DNA from: Sipunculus nudus
Taxonomy: Eukaryota > Annelida > Sipuncula > Golfingiida > Sipunculidae
Length of the DNA stretch: 64,000 nt
Reading direction: 5' to 3'
Assembly: GCA_026874595.1 (NCBI GenBank)
Contig: CM049308.1
Span: 73,316,624-73,380,623, forward strand
Shown: positions 1 to 14,500 of the stretch, piece after piece
Numbering within the stretch: position 1 is the first letter of the stretch
Layout of the letters: the number at the start of each line of letters is the position of its first letter
Notes under the pieces: generated by a model
Databases searched by the model: none
Told to the model about the DNA's origin: nothing
Seen by the model: the letters and a program-made list of their open reading frames with translations, nothing else
Program-made: the position numbers and the translations under genes

Positions 1-2396
1 AAAGTTTATGAATACTTTATAACCACTTTATATAAACAGTATTACTGGTCTCAGTGGTCCATCAGACAGAGTATAGGGGAGAATTTATAATTAACAGTGA
101 TTTGTTTGATACATGCAATAAATTGATGACTTTCAACATTCCACAACTGAGCCCTTGGCAGCAGATGCTTTAGTTGTCAGTCTGGAACTGATTTTCAATT
201 ATCAGGGCTGTTAACCACATACTCACTTGAGTGGCTTAGTCTCTGTTGCTGTGAGTTTGTTTTAGGCCTTCAGCAGCCTACCTTCCCTCAGTACTGGTGC
301 TGTGAGGTACTCCTGTAAAGTATGTTTGTCTTGCTGTTGAATTAACCTGGAATGTGTTACGGTTACACAGCAGGTGAGCTGAAATTCACCATCTCATGCT
401 TTCCTGAAATGTACGCTGAAACCTACATGTGAAATGTACGTGCTGGCTGTGGATTCCAAACATTCTGCAACCAAGGATTATGAATATCATTGAATAATTT
501 TCATATTTTGCATATTGCTCAGATGGCAATTACCAGTGTTTAAATCATGTTTACATCAAAAGAATTATATAATATATAATAATTATTTATATAATATTAA
601 TATGAGGGATATACAAGTTCTGGGTTCAGTTAGTTATCATAAAACAGTTAACTGTTTAGCCTGTTAGATTATTTGTTTGGTTACAATTTATCTTACCCAC
701 CTTGACATTTGCAGCCATCAGCAATTTTTCAAAAGCTTTAGTCTTGATTGTTTATCTGAGTACAGCTATGTGCTGGTGAGATAAAATTATATAGGTATGT
801 ATCAAGGTAAAATGCTGTGTATATATTTTTTTCACTTTTTAGATAAGATACTTATCAGGTTACTTGGTTCTCTGGTATAGGGTTAGAGCACAGGACTAAA
901 AACCAGAATATTATGAATTAGAATCCACAGTCGCATGAAACCTAATTTTAGGGGGAAACAGGAAGAAAGGGACACCATCTTGGTTGACATTTTAGTACTG
1001 AAGCCACCCAGCTGTTCCTGTACTCCACAGCACTTTAACTTCAGGGTTGAAGGGCCATATATTGTTCTGGTTGGTCTAAGGTTTTAACTGGGCCATTTGT
1101 CCTCAATTATTCATGCTTGGTATTCACTTCAAATTTGCACCCGACTTCAGTCAATAAAATGGTTAATGTACAATGGTAGTGAGAATCTTGATTTCAGCAA
1201 TACATGCTGGAGTCTAGATTTGAGCAATAAATGCTATAATTAACTGTTAAATTTACATTTAACTTTAATAATTTAAGCTGCTTATGAATAGCTTAAATTA
1301 CAGTGAACAAGTCCCTATAGGTTATTTAGCCTATTGGTAGGTTACATAAAATGGTACGTAGTCAGATGAAAGCTTGCTGGTTCATTGATTGAATAATTTC
1401 AAGTATAAAGGGATTCTGAGTTGTAAAATGTGTCACTGAACAGTAAATAACAGCAAAACAAAGCCTGTAAGCCATTTAGGTGTTGAAGAATAAATGATTA
1501 ATTCTTTAATTTTGTGTTTACAAATATTCACACAACAAAATGGATATTTATGGTCACATAGTACAGGATGTGAATGGGTCCTTGAAAGTTGAAAGTGATT
1601 GAATTTAAAATGATTAATTAATGATTAATTGAAAGTAGACAGTTTTCTGCTGAGGTCCTTGAAAAGTCTTTAAATTTTGGTTGCCCTGCTGCTTTCTCTT
1701 TTTTCAGTTCCTTTTAATTCTTAATTCAATTTTTTGCACTCATTTATTAACAAATACAGTGAAACCTCATTTTGTCACGAGGTTCGACGCAAGCAGGTTT
1801 TATTTGGTTATAATTTAACTAGAGTTGTCTGGAATATCGAGTCTGTAATTTCGACATAAGCAGAGTATTTGACTTAAGCAAGTTTGACACAACGAGGTTT
1901 CACTGTATATGCCTTTTTTTACCCCCTTCATTTTGATCATCACATCAGATCTGTAAACAAATTATTTAAATAAGGTCCTGGGAATTCATACAACAGGACC
2001 TTGGAGGCCCCTGGAAAGTCCTTGAAATTTGGTGAAGGATAGTTGTAAAAATCATGGTTTAGGCTACAGCTCCCTGTTCTGGTGAGTGAATATAACAAAT
2101 TCTGTGCAAATGACATTTGAAATATATGACAATGTAGCATAACCATGCATTATCATCACCATGATTGCTATTTGCTTGCTGTATGTGGTTGATAAGGGTT
2201 ACCTTGGTTGTATGTATTTATAAACCATATGCTGTGTCATGAGTTGTGTTTGTTATTGTGTTGATGAATCTTGTGCTATATCAGGAGTTACATGTATTGT
2301 TGACTGGATAATTCTCAGGCTTTGTCCTGAGTTATGTGTATTGTTATGTTGATAATTCTCATGTTATTTACTATGTATAAACACTTGTCTTTTCAG
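1..2396 (+). other. Intron upstream of the first visible kinesin exon
   Basis: No kinesin N-terminal exon (the beta-1 strand with the VRVRP motif) was found here, so the start codon and about 35-40 residues probably lie before position 1. The stretch is AT-rich. Apart from the small inverted-repeat element at 1757-1905, nothing coding was recognised. It ends with a normal acceptor (tttcag) at 2391-2396. Confidence 0.7.
1757..1905. mobile_element. 149-bp TIR element (pogo/Tc1-mariner-like MITE)
   Basis: The ends are inverted repeats: CAGTGAAACCTC on the left and GAGGTTTCACTG on the right. The similarity continues inward with mismatches. Both ends are flanked by TA (1755-1756 and 1906-1907), the target duplication of the Tc1/mariner/pogo superfamily. 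It has no coding capacity, so it is a non-autonomous element. The superfamily is inferred from TIR and TA only. Confidence 0.75.
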
Positions 2397-2528
2397 CTGC
2401 CCACAAGTCCAATTGGCAGCCCATCCCAAGACACATCCCTGGGCAGAGAACGGGTGAAGCAGTTTACGTATGACCACTCCTACTGGTCAGTGTATCCGGA
2501 CGATCCACACTTCACATCCCAACAGATG
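2397..2528 (+). CDS. Kinesin exon: N-terminal motor segment
   Basis: 44 codons, phase 0 in and out, acceptor tttcag and donor gtgagg. It holds the motor beta-2/beta-3 region ([11 protein letters not shown], then [16 protein letters not shown]). This matches the equivalent position in KIF16B and STARD9, where about 39 residues precede it. Confidence 0.93.
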
Positions 2529-5500
2529 GTGAGGAGCACACTGCAACATCAGCAACACAACACATAGATGAAGAATAAAACACAACTACAAGAAAACATC
2601 ATTTCATCCAATACATGCATCATCCTATGCATACAACACGATTTCAAACTGAACACTGGAGACACCTGTGGCCATCATTATATACTCAGTGCATTCCATG
2701 AGAATAATGTTATTTTAGGGTTATTTTATTTACAGTGGACCCTTTCTAAAGACCACCTGTCTAATAAGACCACCTTCAGTGAACCAAAAGCATTCACATT
2801 GTTTATAACATGATCTATCTAATAAGACCACCTGTGAGGTAAGATCACTTTTGGCCAGTCACACAGGTGGTCTTATTCCACAAGTCTCTCTGAATATAGA
2901 TATATATATCTATCCAAATGCAGATATTATTCTGCTCTTGGCAGGAAATGTTTGATCAAAAGGGTTCAAGACAGCACAAATCTGTTCTTGAATAAAACAG
3001 TAAACACTCTTTATAGTATTTTGACAGAGCAGATCACAACATCTTATCTAAAAGAGGAATCTTTAGACACTATCATAATTTAAAAAAGTCAATTAACTCA
3101 GATATCATCATAGACATAGCTCATGGCATCTGAATGGTGTTTTATCCAAATAGGTACAGTTGTTCTGATGCCAAGAAGTGTAGATAAAGATGAGGAAAGT
3201 ACTTGGATGGTGCAACAGCCACAAAAAAGGCAAAAAAAAGAATACTTATCCAAAGCAGAAACAATTACACAAACATCTAACTTCCATCATAGCCATACCA
3301 TGAAACATGGTTTAGTAAATGTTTATACAGAGGCTGCTGCAGTGAAACTAATCTAGAATGAAACAAGGGCAGTACAGCTACAAAACGCAGTATCTTATCC
3401 AATAAAGGAGCTGATAAATCTTTGCACAGGAAAGAATTATATTAAATCAGACCACACAACTCATGCCCAGAAATATTTATTCTAGTAACCATGACAGAAG
3501 ATGTCACCATGACAACTGATGATCCCATTATGTTTTCATCAGAGGATGTATTTGAGGATCATATCAGTTGTTAAATGACTTCACAGCGGTACAATATCAG
3601 CACCATGGAAGCTGTGTATCACTGACAGGATATCACTGTTACATTATATGTGTAGTACAGCGATCATATCAGACCATCTCACTGATGTTATCCTACACAA
3701 ACAACATCACATCAGCCACAGAGCGATCCTACAGACACATCAAACAGCAGTACACACACAACTGAATCTTGCAGTATGATCATTTGAGTTATTCTTGTGT
3801 ATATCCAGCACTGCCAACAGAATATGAAACAGCTTTATAACATATTATTCCAAGGCTTAATAATAACAGATTATCATGTTTGTAAGAGATAATCAACAAG
3901 GCATACCTTGTAATATTTGCATCACATAGTGCCTACAATCATACACTCTCTTTAGCTGAACACTGTCTATGGTCATACAAGATATAGTATGTAACAACTA
4001 ACATGATTGTTTAATGCAAGTTTATCATGGTGGTTTTAACATACAAGATGTATGCTTTGACCATCCTGGTCTGGTGTTTGTAAACGTACATAGGGAAATC
4101 TAAAAAAAATATTGTTTGAGTGCATACAGCTCTGTATAATTACTTTCACTATGTCAAATATATAACACATGTGATCATTTAATTAAATCTGTTTGTCCTA
4201 GCTTCTGACCAGAGGGTTAAAATCTGTTACATGTTTATGATATTCATGCACACAATGATAGAGCAACTTCAGCTTTCAAGGTCTGTTGTATGTTTGAAGC
4301 ATTCATAGACCACCTGTGTCTCAGGTGTTTAATCTAATAAACCAACAGCTGAAACATGTATAATGCAATTGTTAGCTCAAGATTGAAAAGGCAGAGGGGG
4401 ATCAGACATATGGTGATATACTGTAGATTTGAAGTGCCACCTTTAGCACTTAGAAACCAAGTTGTGAATTTATTAATTTTCTCTTCTCTTTATATGTGCC
4501 TGTCTATGATGGGACATATTATGGTACTGTCCATCCGTTCATTGGCTTTTAGTGTTGCCGCAATAACATATTGGGTCTTTGATGGATTTTCATGAAACTT
4601 ACCATAAATTCTAACAAATAGTTTAATTCCCCAGAGTAGGATTATGGGCACAAAAGCTGCAAATATTTAAGTCAAAAGGTATCTGATCGGTGTATTGTGG
4701 TGCTCTTTTAAACAAAGCAAAGCTGACTCATTTCAGTGTTCATACAGTTTCAAGTTTATTTTCAAGCTGACAACTTCTGACAGACTTTGTATGAAACATG
4801 TCATTACACATCTTAAACAAAGATTAAATGTAAATGATGACTGCAAAATTTTCAGATTAAGGAGCTTTCTGTAAATCTAGGGTGTTTCTTATCTAGGGCT
4901 CTCCACACTGAAAGGTTCCTCTGTTTTATTACAATTTATTAGTATTGATATGTAAACACTGCACACCTGATAACTATATTAACCCCTGCAAACAATTAAC
5001 TAGCAGATATATGAAGATTCTCTCACCTGTTTGCTTTATTGAGCAGTGGGCATTATTTACCTGTAGATATATCAAAATTTTCTCACCTGTTTGTTTTATT
5101 AATCACAGTACATTATATACCTGCAGATACTTGAAGATTTTCCTTTCCTGTGTGCCTTATTAATTGCAGTACATTATTCACCTGTAGATAAATGAAGATT
5201 GTCCCACCTGTTTCTGTTATTAATCAGTGTACATAACTCCCCCATAGATATATGAAGACCTAGGCACCTGTGTAGTAGATTCAGCCTATGATGGATACAA
5301 TGCCTGTGTGTTGGCTTATGGACAGACAGGCACTGGGAAAACCTACACCATGATGGGAGATAAGGAGGAAGTGAGTTCAAATCCTGTCTGGTATTAATTT
5401 TGTGTAGAGTTTGTTCCTCATATCTGAATTTATTGCAGTATAAATGATATTAGTTTCGTCAAACCTTCAATTTTATTTATGGTTCATATTATAATGTATG

Positions 5501-8500
5501 AAAAGAAAGTATCATAATAACTTTTGCTTAGATATATTTAGTTTTTATATTTCCTTAAATTTTCATTAAATGTGAAATCATTGCACTTGCTTAAAGAGGA
5601 TTTTTATTTTGCGTATAAATAGGCATATACTAAAATGTTAATTTAAACAGTATTGATTTTCAGGTTCTTCATTATACCCCAATATATTTAATGCAAGACA
5701 ATGGCAGTGATAAAGTATAACAATTGTAAGTTATACTAATCAAATCTGACTTGCTGCATCTGATTTTAATTATAAAAGAACTCATCGCCAAGTAATTGTA
5801 AGGCCTAAAAAAATTAAAGGTATGGTTCTCAGGCACTTTTTTCCAGGAATCAGTGCGGGCGGGCGTTATTTTATTTTTTACCTTTTTTATTATGTTTCAA
5901 TATAAATGTCATATGATCAGGTAAATGCATGAAAATAACAATTTGTTTTCCTAAACAGGTAAAAGCACTACATAAATTGTATTATATATCTTCTTTGAAA
6001 ATAAAAATTAAAATAAAAAGTTTTGATGCCGGGTGGTAAAAATTGACGCTGATGATGCCTGAGAACCATACCTTTTATTTTTTTTGGCCTAAGTAATTAA
6101 GAGTTTTTGAGCCATAATTTTTGTCTGCTATTTTTTGTTGCCTATTTATATGACTAGTTCACTGATATTCTTGATGTATACACCTGTATTTGTCTGTTAT
6201 TGGATGGTGTTTTCTTCAATTCAGGAACAAGTTGGATTGATACCAAGAATATGCCAGGTTAGTAAATAGTAATATTTGGGTGACAATCTTATTTCAGTGA
6301 TCATTATAAAATCAAAATATTTCATTTGTCATGTGACAGTGACAGACCAGTGTAAGCACCCCAGCAATTGTGAATTTCAAAATAAAAACACTCTTTTCAA
6401 AAATGCTAATTTTAATCTTCAAGGCCTTCAGTAATCTTCTTCATGGCATGATGTTGACTGTGATAACTGAAATTCCTGTGCCAGAAAGTATAATGTACAA
6501 GTATCTGGACAAGTAACAGATTAAAGATACTTTATCAAGTATCAGGACAAGTGTCAGATTTAAGATACTTTATCAAGTATCAGGACAAGTGTCAGATTTA
6601 AGATACCTAATAAAGTATTTGGATAAGTATCAGATTTAAGATACTTAATAAAGTATTTGGACAAGTATCAGATTTAAGATACTTAATCAAATATCTGGAC
6701 AAGTATCAGATTTAAGATACTAAATCAAGTATCTGGACAAGTATCAAATTTAAGATACTGAATCTAAGGCAGGTAATACAGGTAAAAAAATATTCTTCTT
6801 ATTCCTTTCGTAGTGATACTAAATTCACTTAAGATAAATGGAACTGGCGCAAGGAATTTTCACTCTATCTCACTGTTTTGATTTGAAAAAAAAATTTCAA
6901 CTGATAATGGTGAGTTAACACCACAGAAGCCTGTGTTAAGATATGTTAAGTTTTGTATCTGATATTTTTTACCTTAGTAGGTCTCAGAAGAAAGTTTGTT
7001 CAAAGATAGCACAGGGTATAGTTGTATTTTGTAAATGGAATTGCATACTCTGACGCAGCAATATCCTGATTATTATATCTCCCTCCCCTCCAGGGGAGAC
7101 ATGTTTTTAGTGCTCTCGTAGTAGTCAGGCGTCGTCTGTAGGATATCTTGTGAATGCGATAACTTTGAAGGGCTTTGTATTTTCCTCAAAATTTGCAACA
7201 CTAATTGTTTATTCCAAAATGTTGGATGGGTTTGAAACTGGGTGACCTTGACCTTCATCTTCAAGGTCAAATCTGCTGAAATGTGAAATTTTTGTTAACC
7301 TCATAACTTTGAAGGAATTTATCATTTTGCTCTCAAATTTGGTACACCAATTGTTCCTACCAAGTTCTTCTAGGAATTCGAAACCCGGTGACCTTGACCA
7401 AATCTGCCAAATTATAGTTATTGTCTTGTGAACATGATAACTTTTGAAGGGCTACATATTTTCCTCCAAAACTTATAAACACTCATTGTTCCTACTAAAA
7501 TCTCAGAGTTGGAAATCCATTGCTTTATCTTCAAGGTCAAATATCTGCAATTCTAGGATTATTGTGAACCCCGAAACTGTGGAAGATTTCTTCTTCAAGT
7601 TTGACACACCAGTTCTTTCTGCCAAAATCTCATTGGAGTTTGAAAAATGGTGAATTTGACCTTGACCTTTTAAGTCAAATATGCTGAAATCTAGAATCAT
7701 TATTTTGACATAGTGCATATTTTACCCCTAATGTTTTGGGATGGCCCATAAGGGGAAACATATCTAGTTTTATTTTGAATCCATTGAGAAAGTAAAAGTG
7801 ATTGCTTTCTAAGTAATTATAAGATATTTGTTTCAGACCCTTTTGGAGAGGATGGAAGATCCTAAAACTTCATACAGAACTGAAGTCAGGTGAGTCCACA
7901 AATATTTAAAATTTAGATCTTTAGATTTAAAACAAGTGCAGAGCTACTAGAGTTTTTATTCCAGGCAAAACTTTTTCATAGCAACCTTATTTTGAATAAA
8001 TATAAAATTGTTACATATTTTCAATTAATAATGCATGTGCAAAACTTAGTTATTACAAGTGGTCCCTATTACTCACTGAGGCACAAGCAACAAGGATTTA
8101 AAATTTAAGAGAAATTTATGGGTCAGCTGGTCTCATATTTAAAAGGTTTTCTTTGGCCCTCTTGGGTTCACCAGTCCCTCTGTTTTCTTTGTATGCTTTT
8201 TAAGTCAGGCATTTTTTTAGTGAAGGACAGAGAACAGAGGTATTACCTAGTTTATATACTAAGAAATAACTTAAAAATTGAAAATATTGTGCCATTATTG
8301 GAATGTTAAATGAAATAACTAATTTTCCGTAGTTTGAAAAAGGGAAAGTCAGGCCAATTGAGGCACATAAGCCTAGGCTTTGAAATTTTAGATGTAATGA
8401 AAGTTGGCTTCAGTTGATAAGATCATAGGAGACTAAGAATGCTACATTAGGACTGATTTTTATAGGCTCGCTGGGTCTGTAAATATTGATTTAATAGAAA

Positions 8501-11500
8501 TTTAAACAGTAATTTCATCACTTTATTTAAAAGATCTATCACAAATTCTCTCAGCTTAGACATCCTTGGGATTCATGGGAGAGATAAGCCCTGAGTAACT
8601 TGACAAAATTACATTCTTTTCTTGCTAACAGTATCACATTGGTTATTGTAATAAATTGAGTGTCTTGAAATTTACAATTTTGCAGGTCACTGTTGTGTTA
8701 ACAAATATAATTCATGTAGCAGTTTACATAATTTTTTTTTTCATCATTAACAGTTATCTAGAGATCTATAATGAGCGGGTAAGAGATTTGTTGAGAGACA
8801 AACCAGATGTGAAAAGTCCAGGCAAAGATGTTGCCCCAAATCTACGTGTCAGAGAACACCCCAAGGAAGGTCCTTATGTGCAGGGTATGTATTGGTCTCG
8901 CATCAATTTTATCGTGCCTTGTTTTTGCCCTTTTAGCAAAACCTAGGGTAAGCAGGGAAGGACTTTCATGGTTGGTTCTTTGTTAGATATGATTCAAATA
9001 TAAGTATTAATTTTCTTTGTGAAGTTCTCCAGTGAAATGTGTGGTTTGTTGGTCCCTTTAAAAAGAAAAATATCATCATGATTATGTTGCCAAGAAAATA
9101 TCTAATATACTTTTTGTTGTAAAATGTGAGGATCATACAGATAACCCATTTGTTGCACTGAAAATGAACAAATATTATTATTACAATTTTTATGTTTCAT
9201 TCTTGTCATGTTCTAGGACTTGGCTGCATTTGCTCAAACAAGATCCTGTTAAAGTTACCAAGATTTAAAAAAAAAATGAACTAGAAATAGTAACTGCAGA
9301 AATTGTACACATGCAATATGGATGTATGTTATATTGTTGATATTTGTTTCAGATTTATCCAAACATATTGTTGTGGGCTATAAGGATATCTTGGATCTTA
9401 TGGACAAAGGCAACGCTAACAGGTAAGGTATTGCTTAAAATTATCAGGGGACTTCAAATGTTTGAAATAATACACAAAGATAACAAATAAGCTTCTGTAT
9501 GTTTTAATTGAGGGCATCTTTTCAAACCCCCAGGTAATTGGAATACACAAAACATTTTTTATCATAATGAAACTCAATTTGTGCCTTCTCTTGATAAAAA
9601 TGACGAGTCTGAGAGTGTTCTATGTTAATATTATGAATGTACATGAAAAAATAACATAAAATACACCAGTGTATTTGTCTTGTGTTGGCAGAACCACTGC
9701 AGCCACCCAGATGAATGACCTTAGCAGCCGATCACACGCTATCTTCACGATCAGGTTCACACAGGTATGTTACGAGCTATATCAGGAACAGAGCACACAC
9801 TGTTATGTAACAAGGCATGTGTGATGCTCGCTAGGAACCAAAGCATAGTAAACCTAGATATCATCCATGTCATCAGCCTGAAATGTTTAATAATTAATCT
9901 GTTTACATTGTCAATCTGAGCTAGCTAAAAGAACGGGAAGCTGGGACTAACAGGATGACAAAAAGATATGTCTGAATTAGTCTAAAAATAGCCTGAAACC
10001 TATCAATCTTTCATTGCCTCTCACTGTTAATATGACGGATCTCATGTTAGGCACTGCTGTTAGGCAATTGGAAGTCAGTAACAGTTAAGACTTTTTGAAT
10101 TGCTCCATGGTTGAAGATATGCCTGATTGTGGCTCCCTCTGCAGTCATGCTGCAGAACTGTTTATTGTCAAATTTCTTTATTTACTACTTAAGTATTTGA
10201 CAGGTATTAATATTGTTCTGTCTGGTGACAAAACCTTTAATAGACCAATCCCATCCTTAGCAAAATATTGGTGTAATAAAAGAAAACAGATCCAGCTGGG
10301 TTTTGGGCTACAGTTGCTTTTCCGGGGCGTAAACAGATTCTACATAAGCTTAAATATTAAGATGTTTAATTAAATTACACTGTATTTTATTTTAGCCATT
10401 ATTACCTTTGAAAGATCAGGTGATTGTTCTCAAAAACCTGTCAGTTATAACAAATTACCATATTTCTTATTGCTTATAAAAAACATTGTAAATATGGGTC
10501 TGGTATGTATTGATAACTGCTCTTTGATTTCAGGCCTCATTTCATGGAGACATTCCAAGTGAAATTCACAGCAAAATACACCTGGTTGATCTTGCTGGAA
10601 GGTCAGTGTGGATTAAACATTCCTGTTTATTTGTAAATATAATGGTGTTTTTGCTATTGATTTTATGCTGTTATTAAGTACAAAAAGTATCCTCAGCTTA
10701 AAACAAAGGTCTTTCATTATTTTATAATTTTGTATCTTCATAGATCCTGTGGTTTCCCTTAGTTCTTAGCAAATACATAGTATAATACGCAATCATAGAA
10801 TCCCAATGAACAGTTCATTATCATTGTACATTGACTAAAACCTTGCGTTGTTTTCATGAAGGGGGCACAATATTTGGTTACAGTTTTTGTGAAATTTTTA
10901 AGCTGCATGAGACATTTTACCCCTTTTGATCGTTACTTTGTTACATCCCACTTCATGTTTTGTTTATATTGTGTGTATGTGTTTTATTCTAGTGAGCGTG
11001 TTGACCAGTCTGGGGCGTCAGGACTCAGGTTAAAGGAAGGTGGTAGCATCAACAAGTCTCTCGTCACTCTGGGTACTGTCATCTCTACTCTTGGTAAGTT
11101 GGCACTGTAATATCATACATCAATACTAAGTCAAATGGTTATAGAAACATGAAAAAAATATTTAAAAAAAAAACAAGAAGTTTTGATTTATCTAAAGTTA
11201 TAAAAATTGGCTTTTAAGAGACAAGATGTTAAGGCATCAAACCTGTCCCAGTGGTCACAAGGCTCAAGTGGCTTACTACTGAACTGGATCACTGTGTCAT
11301 GTAATTGACCTATGCGTGAACTCTATGTTACCTTAATCACATTTTCATTCATTGAATAATCATAAGCATTTGACTAAAGAGCAACCAATCAGGTGACTAT
11401 AAACATTGTAAAGCATCAATCATCTGACAAAAACAAAATTTGCATAATTTGTCAGAGCTCTCCAAAAGAGAACACATGTAGTCTGTAACAGTACCCATAT

Positions 11501-14500
11501 TGGCATGTTTTCTGGGATATATTTTATACAAAGGAGACAGTATAAATAGTTCTAGGCCTAAGGTTGCAGGAGCCATTCCTCCGACTACCGAGTGAATAAT
11601 AATGTCTTACCTGCATGGCATGTAATTCCTATGAGACAAATAATCCAAAATATTGCAAAACGGTTCACAATGACTGCAGTATATTTATCAGTGCAGTGAT
11701 TCCAGTTGATGACGTCAGTCAAGGCGACATCTTTGTCTTTGACCTTTGTGCCATCATTATTGTCCTGTAAACAGCACTTGCAAGGAAGACCTTCTTTGTA
11801 GGAGAGTTTTGGGGTTCATTATAATAATTAGGTCAAAAGGGTGGGGCATAACGGCTCTGGTGGTGAGTTCAATTGGGGCATGTTTGAATCTAAACTGCCA
11901 TGGGGATCAGTCATTTCAAAACTTGCACCAAGAGCCTGTCAAGAGGCAAACGTTTCGGCATCAGGTTTTCAACAGCTTTATGGACAATAAGCTATGTCTC
12001 TTAGAGACTGCAGATGTGTTACATTTAAGTATAAAGATGGAGATGGCATTCTGTGTGACAAGCACCACCTGTCTCTCCCGGAGGAATCAGGTGTGCATGT
12101 CTGAGTAGTATTTGCTGATCCAGGCTAACACCTGTGTTCTAAAACTGATATGCTGGTGACAAACTGGCAAACTCATATATGATGTTCATACAATTTAATT
12201 CTAGGGTAGACTTGCTTATTTTACACAGTGGAAAAATGGTAGGGGTTTCCTCCACTCACTAAAATAATTCTTAACAGAAAAAATAAATAAATTGATAGAT
12301 ATTGTTTCAGACATGTACACCAGATGGCTCTGGTCAGCAGTTAAGGTATTACTGTTAAAATAATCACCATGAATTCAGAGAATCTTATTAAAATTGTTTC
12401 CATTTAAAATGTAAATCTGATATTTTACTAGGAGAAACAAATGTTTATCCTGTACACTGACATTTTGTATCAGAGAGTTATGTTGTACCTGAAACTTTTC
12501 TCCTGTTATCAGATTTTCTTGGTAGGCAGATTTTGTGAAGATGTTTACCTGACGGTAGTTATAATCAGATATTGTCATTTTTTCTTTTTATGTATTTCAG
12601 CTGATTTGTCAGATAAGCTAGCTGCTTCCAGGAAGAACATTTTTATCCCATACAGAGACTCAGTACTCACCTGGTTACTCAAGGACAGCCTTGGGGGCAA
12701 CTCACGTACCATCATGATAGCAAGTTAGTAACTCTAAGCTCATTTTGTTAATATTAATATTACTGTTAATATTACAACAATATTATAATCTTAGCTGCAC
12801 TTTGCAGTATGAAGCAATATACCCTTAAATGCAACATGAGATTTGCAACAGCCAGGTTTTAGTCAGTATGAAAGATGCACAGTACAGTGTGGAGGGTAAA
12901 TTTAAATCTTTTGATTTTAATGACTAGGAGTATATCCTGAACCCAAGTATGCAACTTGTGACAAGAACATTTTAGTCTGTTCATAAGATGGGGACAAAGC
13001 AATGGTTTTAAATGCTTGCAAGAAATATATCATTCATGCTTTGATTGGAGCATGGATATATGGCATCAAGATACAACAAGAACTGTCCCAAGGCAGGGAT
13101 CTGTCTGCAGAGTTTGGTGGTGGTTGGACCTGTTTTGCTGAGAAGAATCCAGGATAATGCTCACAAAACTAAATTGATATTGTAGGATTACCCACAGAAA
13201 ATATTTCACAATACAGCTAGTGCTTTGTCATTTGTTAAACAACAAATTTCAACTTTTCCTTTTAACCTTGGTCTTTTATTGCACAGCTATCAGCCCAGCA
13301 GACTGCAACTATGGTGAAACCTTGAGCACACTTCGATATGCTAGCAGGGCCAAGAAAATAGTCAACAAGCCAGTTGTGAATGAGGTGAGAAAAAAATGAT
13401 AGAACATAAAGTAGTTAAGGCTAGCTTGTTATACCCATATAGCAATCAATACAAGAGAACCAATACAATTATACATGGCTCTTAGAAGTTTGAAGAATTA
13501 ACATGACTGTCAGTCACTGTAACAGACATAAAGACAATTATTGGTCACTGATGAAAAGATAATTACAATTTTCTCAGATTGGTATAAAAATATTTTAAAG
13601 TTATGCTTCATCTGTATCACCCAGAAGACAATTAAACTATAATTGTGAGATACATTTTGTCAAAATAATATCAAGGCAAGTTGGTTTATCTGAAACAAGT
13701 TATTTGTTGGATTTATTAAGACAGTGCGGACATGGGTTAATACAATTGAAATGCAAGTAGAAGAAATAAGACCAGTGTTTGTCCCAAATAGTATATCACC
13801 AGAATGACCAATCCCATGGTGCAAATTAAATGTTTGCAATATCAAAGAAGTGAAAAGTAAATATAACAATTGTTTCACTCAGAACTAGTTATTGACTAGA
13901 AATCTGCATCCTAATGAATGCAAGCCTCCACCAATCACTTATTCAGCCCATATTCCAAGGTTCGTTCGTGCATAAGTGGCCATAGATTTGTGATTATACC
14001 TTGAAGACTTCACTGTATCTGGACCATGTACCGGATCCACATCAAAATCTAATTGAATCTTCATTGGACCATTCCCAGAATGCCCTGAAAATTTCATGAG
14101 ATTCCATTCATGATTACTTGAGTCATATTGTGAAGAAACACACACTAACACACGAACGGTAATGAAATGAACTCATACCCTCCTGGCATAAGATAAGGGA
14201 GCAAGACCACTGTCACCAGATGAAATTTAATTTTAAGTCAGTTTTCATTAGCACTGTTTTGTGATGTTACAACACGTGCATTGATGATGAGCATATATCA
14301 TTGCAGGATCCTAACGTTAAACTTATCAAGGAACTACAGGCTGAAAACCAGAGACTGAGGGCCCTGCTGGACAAATCAGGGGTATGTAATAGTCAGATTT
14401 ATACATATATACTCTCACATGCACTGTCTTAGGCCCTGGCTATATGTCATGTGAAATGTTATGCTTGTCTCAGTTGTTGTTATTTTGTAGCAAATAGAAT

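Larger units (their letters stand above)
6258..7836 (+). other. Intron with two repeat blocks
   Basis: Contains the 38-bp tandem array at 6499-6764 and a TCTAGTT-ended repeat element at 7075-7769. No coding likeness outside them. Confidence 0.75.

Noticed and set aside
1-2396. Search for the kinesin start exon
   Set aside because: No ATG followed by a VxVAVRVRP-like peptide and a donor in phase 0 was found, so the start is taken to be outside the window.
8656-8753. Extension of the [11 protein letters not shown] exon upstream
   Set aside because: The open frame continues into a T-rich intron tract. The cag acceptor at 8751-8753 with a split Ser codon matches the phase of the preceding exon.
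11746-12108. 120-codon open frame in a kinesin intron
   Set aside because: No recognisable domain, no plausible acceptor or donor in phase with neighbouring exons, and the motor reads through perfectly without it.
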